DNA of 13,379 nucleotides, from contig JACDBP010000222.1 in NCBI GenBank assembly GCA_013694835.1, forward strand, positions 1-13,379, given 5' to 3'. The stretch comes from Chloroflexota bacterium (GTDB lineage Bacteria > Chloroflexota > Limnocylindria > Limnocylindrales > CSP1-4). Numbering within the stretch: the first letter of the stretch is position 1; every line of letters begins with the position of its first letter. The notes beneath the pieces were generated by a model. The model did no database searches. It worked only from the letters and a program-made list of their open reading frames with translations, and had not been told where the DNA came from. Made by a program: the position numbers and the translations under genes. This document shows positions 8,681-13,379 of this stretch, one piece after another.

Positions 8681-9739
8681 CTAGGACGCGGCGGCGGCGC
8701 GCTGCGGGCTCACGGGCGCGTCGCCCGTGGGCTCGAGACGTTGGGCCACGAAGGCGACGAGGTCGGCCACGCGGCAGCTGTAGCCCCACTCGTTGTCATA
8801 CCAGGAGATGACCTTCGCCATCCGGTCGCCGATGACCATCGTGGATCCGCTGTCGATGATCGAGGAACGGCTGTCGCCGCGGAAGTCGCTCGATACGAGC
8901 GGGTCGTCACTGACCCCGAGGATGCCCTTGAGCGGCCCCTCTTCTGCCGCACGGAACGCGTCGTTGAGGGCGTCCGCCGTCGCGTCCTTCTCCAGCTGGG
9001 CCGTGAAGTCGACGACGCTCACGGTCGGGGTCGGCACCCGCAGGCTGAAGCCGTCGAACCTGCCCTTGAGCTCCGGGATGACGAGCGCCAGGGCACGGGC
9101 GGCACCGGTCGTGGTCGGGATGATGTTCTGGCCTGCGGAGCGGGCGCGGCGCGGATCCTTGTGGGCCACGTCCAGGATCCGCTGGTCGTTGGTGTACGAG
9201 TGGATCGTGTTCATCAGGCCGTAGCTGATGCCGAAGCTTTCCTGCACGACCTTCGCGGCAGTCGCCAGGCAGTTGGTAGTGCAGCTGGCGTTGCTGATGA
9301 CGTGGTGGCGCGCGGCGTCGTAGGTCTTCTCGTTGACGCCGAGGACGATGGTCACGTCCTCGCCGGTCGCCGGCGCGCTGATGATCACCTTTCTGGCACC
9401 CGCGTCGAGATGCGCCCGGGCCTTCTCGGCATCCGTGAAGAGCCCCGTCGACTCGACCACGATGTCCACACCCAGATCGCGCCACGGCAGCTGCGCCGGG
9501 TCCTTGAGCTGGAGCACCTTGATCTCGTGACCGTCGATGACCAATGAGTCGTCGGTGTGCTCGACGGTGCCTTCGTACGCGCCATAGGTGGAGTCGTGCT
9601 TGAACAACAGCGCATTCATCGCGGTGTCGACGAGGTCGTTGACGGCGACGACCTCGACATCGGGGGCGCGCTCGATGAGGGCCTTGAGGGATTGCCGGCC
9701 GATGCGGCCGAACCCGTTGATACCGACGCGGGTCGTCAT
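8681..9739 (-). CDS. gap: Glyceraldehyde-3-phosphate dehydrogenase, type I
   Basis: Complete 352-residue GAPDH. It oxidises glyceraldehyde-3-phosphate to 1,3-bisphosphoglycerate with NAD. The Rossmann motif is GINGFGRIGR (6-15), with Asp35 in VNDL, the position that favours NAD over NADP. The active site is SNASCTTN (149-156) with Cys153, and His180 in NTIHSYTNDQ. The substrate-site loop TTTGAARA (209-216), LRVPTPTVSVVDF (233-245) and WYDNEWGYSCRV (313-324) are all present. The family is usually about 335 residues; here about 14 extra residues end in Ala-Ala-Ala-Ala-Ser. The ATG has a GGAGG site upstream at a rather long spacing (12 bases). It is the first gene of the glycolytic cluster, preceded by a 338-base gene-free leader or promoter region. 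Confidence 0.98.
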   Translation of the reverse strand: MTTRVGINGFGRIGRQSLKALIERAPDVEVVAVNDLVDTAMNALLFKHDSTYGAYEGTVEHTDDSLVIDGHEIKVLQLKDPAQLPWRDLGVDIVVESTGLFTDAEKARAHLDAGARKVIISAPATGEDVTIVLGVNEKTYDAARHHVISNASCTTNCLATAAKVVQESFGISYGLMNTIHSYTNDQRILDVAHKDPRRARSAGQNIIPTTTGAARALALVIPELKGRFDGFSLRVPTPTVSVVDFTAQLEKDATADALNDAFRAAEEGPLKGILGVSDDPLVSSDFRGDSRSSIIDSGSTMVIGDRMAKVISWYDNEWGYSCRVADLVAFVAQRLEPTGDAPVSPQRAAAAS

Positions 9740-9898
9740 CTGATCGAGCTACCTCCGGGGTGCGGGCGGTCGCGTGCCGTCTGACCGGCAGGCGCGGGTC
9801 GTGGTCATGGGTTCGGTCGAGCCGGGGTTCAGCGGGACCGTGGGCACGGAAGGCCCGCCAGCCACCATGCCGGCGACTCCCACGTGGCCGTCGCGCCG

Positions 9899-9904
9899 AT
9901 CGTA
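9899..9904 (-). promoter_or_regulatory. Weak -10 candidate for the gap-pgk-eno cluster
   Basis: TACGAT on the minus strand, preceded by an AT-richer patch (ATTTGG). It is the best -10-like hexamer between the stem-loop at 9931-9962 and gap, but no good -35 accompanies it. The implied leader would be about 150 bases. Confidence 0.22.
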
Positions 9905-9930
9905 CCAAATGCGGCAGCGGGAGAAACCAG

Positions 9931-9962
9931 GGAGCCCCGACCGTGTGGACGGTCGAGGCTCC
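9931..9962 (-). terminator. Strong stem-loop, candidate terminator after the DUF5679-type gene or attenuator before gap
   Basis: Read as minus-strand RNA, GGAGCCUCGACCGU and ACGGUCGGGGCUCC pair across a 4-base CCAC loop, giving a 14-base-pair stem with a single G-U wobble. Read on the plus strand, the same position is a C-A mismatch, which favours function in minus-strand RNA. Only a modest U-rich run follows (CUGGUUUCUCCC), so a classical intrinsic terminator is not certain. It lies about 115 bases past the DUF5679 stop. Confidence 0.45.
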
Positions 9963-9971
9963 GTAGTCGTC

Positions 9972-9986
9972 GGTCGAAGATCGACC
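9972..9986 (-). other. Small perfect stem-loop
   Basis: GGTCGA and TCGACC form a 6-base-pair inverted repeat around a 3-base loop, nine bases from the larger stem-loop at 9931-9962. It may be part of the same structured 3' end or leader. Confidence 0.35.
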
Positions 9987-9993
9987 CGGCGTC

Positions 9994-10006
9994 CGGCAGG
10001 CTGCCG
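9994..10006 (-). other. Small inverted repeat
   Basis: CGGCAG, one base, CTGCCG. As RNA this would fold as a 5-base-pair stem with a 3-base loop. It is the first of three tandem inverted repeats after the DUF5679-type stop codon. Confidence 0.3.
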
Positions 10007-10077
10007 TGCGCCAGGCTGGCCCGTCGATCGAAACGGGCCTCCTCGCCCGCTGCGACCGATGGCGGATGGTAGGTCCG

Positions 10078-10218
10078 TCAGCCGCCGATGCGGAAGACGT
10101 TTCCGCCACACTCGGGGCACGTTCCCTTCGTGGCGTTCTTACCGTTCTTCATCGTGATCTGCTGCGGATCCTGGATCTCCACCTTCTTCTTGTCCTTGAC
10201 GCAGTAGGCCTCAGCCAT
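10078..10218 (-). CDS. DUF5679-type small zinc-ribbon-like protein
   Basis: A 46-residue basic protein. The start is fixed by an excellent ribosome site, AAAGGAGG, eight bases before ATG at 10218; the open frame upstream of that is not coding. It contains YCVKDKKK near the N-terminus (Cys6), QITMKNGKNATKGT in the middle and CPECGG (34-39) followed by NVFRIGG at the end. This order matches my memory of DUF5679 proteins, which typically carry two CxxC pairs (YCVKCxxK and CPxCG). Here the second cysteine of the first pair is Asp9, leaving three Cys plus one Asp as possible zinc ligands. The family has no established function. It lies 73 bases after the uridine phosphorylase-type gene on the same strand and may be co-transcribed or have its own promoter. 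Confidence 0.88.
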   Translation of the reverse strand: MAEAYCVKDKKKVEIQDPQQITMKNGKNATKGTCPECGGNVFRIGG

Positions 10219-10234
10219 TACCTGATCCTCCTTT

Positions 10235-10248
10235 GACCCCGGAGGGTC
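10235..10248 (-). promoter_or_regulatory. Small stem-loop directly before the DUF5679-type ribosome site
   Basis: On the minus strand GACCC, loop TCCG, GGGTC is followed at once by AAAGGAGG. The hairpin ends where the Shine-Dalgarno begins. It could protect a processed 5' end or modulate initiation; no longer alternative pairing is obvious. Confidence 0.3.
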
Positions 10249-10291
10249 GAGCCTGTGCGGACCGGGACGGCGCCCCGGATGCCGCGTTGCT

Positions 10292-11146
10292 TCATTCGGC
10301 CGCGGCCCCGGGCCAGAGGGATGGTCGCCAATGGCGCTCACCCGCTGCGGTCGTGGCCTCGTCCATGACGGCCAGGAGGCGAAGTGCCTCGAGACCGGTG
10401 TCGATACAGGCCGCCTCGGCCCGATCCTTGAGCTCGCCCTCCACGAAGGCGCCCGTGTGCCGTTGAGCGTACGCCGTGCACACGACGCCTGCGCGGCATC
10501 CTGCGAGCGTCGCGAGCACGAGCAGGGCCGAGGCTTCCATCTCGAAATTCACGACGCCCTGCCGTTTCATCTCCTCGGCCAGATCCGGATAGCGGATCGG
10601 CAGCTGCGGGATGGGCCTGCCCTGGGCGCCGTAGAAGCCCGGCGCGGTTGCTGTCAGGCCCAGATGCGCCGTATGGCCGAGTGCGTGGGCCGCCTCCAGA
10701 AGCGCCGCGACGGCGCCGTAGTCGGCCACGGCTGGGTATCCGTCATGCACGAAGTAGCTCGTGGTCGACTCCAGCCGCACGGCTCCGGTGGTGATGACCA
10801 GGTCGCCGAGCTCGATGTCCTCGCGGAGCACGCCGCATGAACCGATCCGGATGAACGTCGGCCGCCGGACGAGCGCCAGGATCTCGGCAACGACGATCTC
10901 CACGTTGTCGGTGCCGATCCCGGTCGAGACGACGGAGAGTCGCCTGCCCCGGTAGCTGCCCGTCGCAGACGCGAACTCGCGGTGCTGGCGCTGCGATTCC
11001 ACGGTCTCGAACCGAGCGGCGACCTTGGCGGTCCGGTCCGGGTCGCCGGGGAGGAGGATGTACTCGGCCAGCTCACCCGGTCCGAGGTCGATGTGGTACT
11101 GGCGGTCCGTCTGCGGCACGGCGACGCGTGGGTCCGCGTTGGGCAA
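10292..11146 (-). CDS. udp: Uridine phosphorylase-type nucleoside phosphorylase (PNP/UDP family)
   Basis: Member of the trimeric/hexameric PNP/UDP phosphorylase family, reversibly splitting nucleosides with phosphate to base plus ribose-1-phosphate (nucleoside salvage, cytoplasm). Counting from a GTG at 11164: YHIDL (23-27), LPGDPDR (38-44, phosphate Arg44), HREF (61-64), VVSTGIGTDNVEI (78-90), RIGSCG (106-111), GFYGAQGR (176-183) and NFEMEAS (206-212). Gln181 and Arg183 correspond to E. coli Udp Gln166 and Arg168, which bind uracil, so uridine rather than purine specificity is favoured. I prefer the TTG at 11146 (284 residues) because GCGAGGA lies six bases before it; the GTG at 11164 (290 residues) has no ribosome site. 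The protein ends in a short Pro/Ala-rich tail. The promoter is at 11196-11225. Confidence 0.88.
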   Translation of the reverse strand: MPNADPRVAVPQTDRQYHIDLGPGELAEYILLPGDPDRTAKVAARFETVESQRQHREFASATGSYRGRRLSVVSTGIGTDNVEIVVAEILALVRRPTFIRIGSCGVLREDIELGDLVITTGAVRLESTTSYFVHDGYPAVADYGAVAALLEAAHALGHTAHLGLTATAPGFYGAQGRPIPQLPIRYPDLAEEMKRQGVVNFEMEASALLVLATLAGCRAGVVCTAYAQRHTGAFVEGELKDRAEAACIDTGLEALRLLAVMDEATTAAGERHWRPSLWPGAAAE

Positions 11147-11195
11147 GTCCGATCCTCGCTCCACGCTTCGTGCTCAGCGCCCGAAGCTTCGCCGG

Positions 11196-11225
11196 AGGAT
11201 AGGGCCGCTCTCGTACGAGCGTCAA
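11196..11225 (-). promoter_or_regulatory. Sigma-70-like promoter for the uridine phosphorylase-type gene
   Basis: On the minus strand TTGACG (11225-11220), an 18-base spacer, then TATCCT (11201-11196); matches are five of six and four of six to consensus. Initiation would fall near 11189, giving a leader of about 42 bases to the TTG start at 11146. The spacer contains the palindrome CTCGTACGAG (11210-11219). Confidence 0.6.
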
Positions 11226-11243
11226 GCACGAGGCCGCACGAGG
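11226..11243 (-). repeat. Tandem CCTCGTGC direct repeat abutting the -35 element
   Basis: Two copies of CCTCGTGC (minus strand), 11243-11236 and 11233-11226, repeat at a 10-base interval, one helical turn, and end immediately at TTGACG. A related CTCGTAC starts in the promoter spacer. The arrangement looks like a regulator site, though it is short. Confidence 0.4.
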
Positions 11244-11269
11244 GGCTCGCGCTCGACACCCGCGCGGTT

Positions 11270-13379
11270 TCAGTTCGGCGGTGCGGCGGTCCCGGTGGCG
11301 GTCGGGACCGGGTTCGACACCGCCGCCGACGTCTTCGTGCCATGCGGGGCCATGGCGCCACCCGATGGCGGCGGGATCAAGCCCGGTGAGGGCGGAGTCC
11401 CGCCCTGTGATGTCGGCTGACTCGCATCGACGGACGGAGTCGCCTCGGACCGAGAAGGCTGTGGCCAGACTCCTGGCGCAGCGCTTGGCGGTGTCCCCAT
11501 CGATCGCCGTGCCGAGAGCCGGGAGAAGGCGGCAGTCGCACGCCGTCGACCGTCCGGCCAGACTCCCAGCGCGAGCAGCAGCGCGGCGAGGAGTCCGAGC
11601 GACGCAGCCGCCAGGAGTGTCACGTTGCCGAGACCAGCCGTCGGCGCAGCGGAACCGACACCGCCGGCGGGTGTCAGGCCAGCGTCGGTGGCCATCGTGG
11701 CCAACCCCTCGGACGGGTCTGTCGTCGGGTCGCCAGCGAGCGGTCCTGCGCCGAGGGAACCAGCTCGCTGAAGGTCCTCCGCCAACGCGACCAGGAGCAG
11801 CACCGTCCCGTCCGACTCTCGAACCACCACGCCGGCCGCGTTCACGACCTCGCCGATGGTCAAGGTACCCGCGACGAAGGCGGCCGCCGGGCCGAAGCGG
11901 AGCCTGCCCTCGCCGGTGCTGTCGCGCAGCCGGGCTTCGGTGCCAGTGACGGCGACGACCACGCCACCGACGCGCACGCGCTGTCCGATCATGGCTGGCA
12001 GGTCCGCCAGGAACACGTTCGTACCACCGGCCCCGAGCCCTCCGGTGCCTGGTCCCGGGCTCGCATCGGGACCGCCGGACGCACTGCTCGTCCCGGCTCC
12101 ATCGCCCGGGCTCGGCACTGTGCCCGTCTCGTCCGCCGATGGGCTGGGGCCCCGCGCACCGAACGTCACGTCCCGGGCATTCCTCGGCAGCACCGCTGAG
12201 CGTCGATCCGTGGAGCTCGGATACGGTGGCCGCACGATCCCGGTGACCGTGGCTGATGCGCCGGCGACGATGCCCGCGACAGGGATGCCGGCCCGCGGCA
12301 GCGCCACGACGGGGATCCTGGTGCTGTCCGCGAGGACGAGATCCGCGCGCCACCCGTCGCCGTCGCGCCGCACGGATTCGACGAGGCCGGCGACCCTGAC
12401 CAGGCGCCACTCGAGCGTCGCCGGGAGGGCCCCGCGCGCGTGAGCCGCAGGTGCCGGCAGGCTGCCATGCCCGATCACGGAAGCGATCTCGGAGGCCCCC
12501 AGCTGCAGCGCCCCGTAATACGTGCCGACCTCCCCCGTGACCCGGATCCGGTCGCCGACGACGATCGCCGGACCGCCGGTCTCGAGCCGGACCAGGATGG
12601 CGGCCGTGGTGTCCTGCACCGTCACGCGCCGTCCGTCACTGTCGAGGACGCCCGGTTGCGTCGTGACCGTGCCGGCGACCGTCACGTCCTGGCCGGGACG
12701 TGACCGCGCGACGGCGATCGAGACCGTCGTACCTGAGGCGCCCGAAGGGCCTGGCGTCGGCGTGCCGCCGGAGGGGCGCGGCGTCGGCGTGCCGCTGCCA
12801 GTCGGCACAGGGGACGGTGTCGGCTGCGCAAGGACGACCACGTCCGCTGGGTCTCGCGGCCAGAGCCGATGACCATCCGGCCGTCCGGCGCCGCTCGCAC
12901 GCTGGCCGACGACGCCCGTCACCTTGACTCGCTGACCACGGGCATATCGGTCGGCATCGAGACCTGCGCCATCGAAGGCAAAGACCTTGACCTCGCCCCG
13001 CGCATCTTCCAGCGTCAGCGTCAGGCTCCCCGAGGAAGACCCATCGACGCCGACCAGCGTCCCCTCGATGCGGGCGAGCCGACCCTCGAGCGCTTCGGCC
13101 ACTCGTTCGCTGGTCACCGCGAGCGGCACCGGCACGGTGCCCCTGCCGATGCGCCGGAGATCGTCCGGATCGCTCGCCCGGACCTCCAGGTTGCCGTAGG
13201 GCGCAACGAGCTCCCCACGAACCACCACGGCATCTCCACGCACTGGCAACACCGTGCCGCTGGGGATGCCCACAGCCACGCCCCCTGTCGCATCCTGGAT
13301 CACGAGGGTGCGATCGCCGAGCACGCGGCCGGGCTCCGCGGTGACGACACCGGCCACGGTCACCCGGTCGCCGATGGGG
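11270..13379 (-). CDS. Membrane-anchored surface protein with at least five OB-fold-like repeats (5' end outside window)
   Basis: Partial: the frame stays open to the window edge, and residues before the first in-window GTG (13363) still fit the repeat (IGDRVTVAGVV), so the true start lies beyond. Numbering from 13363, OB-like modules cover about 1-70, 90-178, 214-298, 315-402 and 450-535. Each has a GxxVxVxGxV strand, a V(I)QDxTGxxxV-like strand and a second GdxVxVxGxV. Proline/Gly/Ser/Thr linkers lie at 181-212 and 403-447. A hydrophobic segment (580-601) followed by GRRR and a Pro/Ser-rich tail suggests a C-terminal membrane anchor with the repeats outside. Similar OB repeats occur in extracellular nucleases such as YhcR and ExeM and in lamin-tail surface proteins, but no nuclease motif is visible here. 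Ligand unknown. The stop lies 45 bases beyond the -35 element of the next minus-strand gene. Confidence 0.82.
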   Translation of the reverse strand, partial: PIGDRVTVAGVVTAEPGRVLGDRTLVIQDATGGVAVGIPSGTVLPVRGDAVVVRGELVAPYGNLEVRASDPDDLRRIGRGTVPVPLAVTSERVAEALEGRLARIEGTLVGVDGSSSGSLTLTLEDARGEVKVFAFDGAGLDADRYARGQRVKVTGVVGQRASGAGRPDGHRLWPRDPADVVVLAQPTPSPVPTGSGTPTPRPSGGTPTPGPSGASGTTVSIAVARSRPGQDVTVAGTVTTQPGVLDSDGRRVTVQDTTAAILVRLETGGPAIVVGDRIRVTGEVGTYYGALQLGASEIASVIGHGSLPAPAAHARGALPATLEWRLVRVAGLVESVRRDGDGWRADLVLADSTRIPVVALPRAGIPVAGIVAGASATVTGIVRPPYPSSTDRRSAVLPRNARDVTFGARGPSPSADETGTVPSPGDGAGTSSASGGPDASPGPGTGGLGAGGTNVFLADLPAMIGQRVRVGGVVVAVTGTEARLRDSTGEGRLRFGPAAAFVAGTLTIGEVVNAAGVVVRESDGTVLLLVALAEDLQRAGSLGAGPLAGDPTTDPSEGLATMATDAGLTPAGGVGSAAPTAGLGNVTLLAAASLGLLAALLLALGVWPDGRRRATAAFSRLSARRSMGTPPSAAPGVWPQPSRSEATPSVDASQPTSQGGTPPSPGLIPPPSGGAMAPHGTKTSAAVSNPVPTATGTAAPPN

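Larger units (their letters stand above)
9740..10077. other. Gene-free interval between gap and the DUF5679-type gene
   Basis: 338 bases with no supported gene. Short open frames on both strands have no ribosome site or recognisable motif. The interval must contain the end of the DUF5679 transcript and the promoter of the gap-pgk-eno cluster. Three stem-loops lie in the half nearest the DUF5679 gene (9931-10006), and a weak -10 candidate (TACGAT, minus strand) lies at 9899-9904. The remainder (9740-9898) would be an unusually long gap leader if that promoter is right; I see no known riboswitch in it. Confidence 0.6.

Noticed and set aside
11073..12410. 445-residue minus-strand frame overlapping the OB-repeat gene in another phase.
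   Set aside because: Highly Arg/Gly/Pro-rich with no domains, whereas the competing frame shows repeated OB-like modules, linkers and a membrane anchor.

Overview
The window is very G+C-rich throughout and holds ten densely packed genes, most of them on the minus strand. GTG and TTG starts are frequent. Identifiable genes are lepA, rpsT, eno, pgk, gap, a uridine-phosphorylase-type gene, a secreted phospholipase A2-like gene, an alpha/beta hydrolase, a CPBP-like membrane protein and a small DUF5679-type zinc protein. This content and the codon style suggest a high-GC soil or water bacterium. I favour Chloroflexota (Limnocylindria/Ellin6529-like) because of the DUF5679-type protein, with Actinomycetota as the alternative. 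This placement is inference; there is no rRNA in the window.

Layout. (1) 76-2828, minus strand: lepA followed after 2 bases by a degenerate CPBP-family membrane protein. (2) 2882-5329, plus strand: alpha/beta hydrolase, ribosomal protein S20 (TTG start) and a secreted two-domain phospholipase A2-like protein. A candidate extended -10 promoter precedes rpsT. (3) 5348-9739, minus strand: the glycolytic cluster gap > pgk > eno > four-span membrane protein; pgk and eno overlap by four bases (ATGA). (4) 9740-10077: a 338-base gene-free region with three tandem stem-loops. (5) 10078-11146, minus strand: a uridine-phosphorylase-type gene followed by the DUF5679-type gene, with a good sigma-70-like promoter at 11196-11225. 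(6) 11270 to the window end, minus strand: a large surface protein made of OB-fold repeats, proline-rich linkers and a C-terminal membrane anchor. Its N-terminus lies outside the window.

Functionally this is mostly housekeeping: translation (LepA, S20), lower glycolysis (GAPDH, PGK, enolase) and nucleoside salvage. I see no phage, transposon, CRISPR, tRNA or rRNA. The most unusual item is S20: a normal ~96-residue S20 domain is followed in frame by a ~148-residue Lys/Ala/Ser/Thr tail. In the distal part of that tail lysine recurs almost exactly every five residues, like histone-H1-type tails. Secondary points are the strand-asymmetric stem-loop between the DUF5679 gene and gap, the repeated CTCGTRC motif at the uridine phosphorylase promoter, degenerate catalytic motifs in the CPBP protein, a possible catalytic Asp-to-Asn change in the phospholipase, and an Asp in place of a cysteine in the DUF5679 protein.
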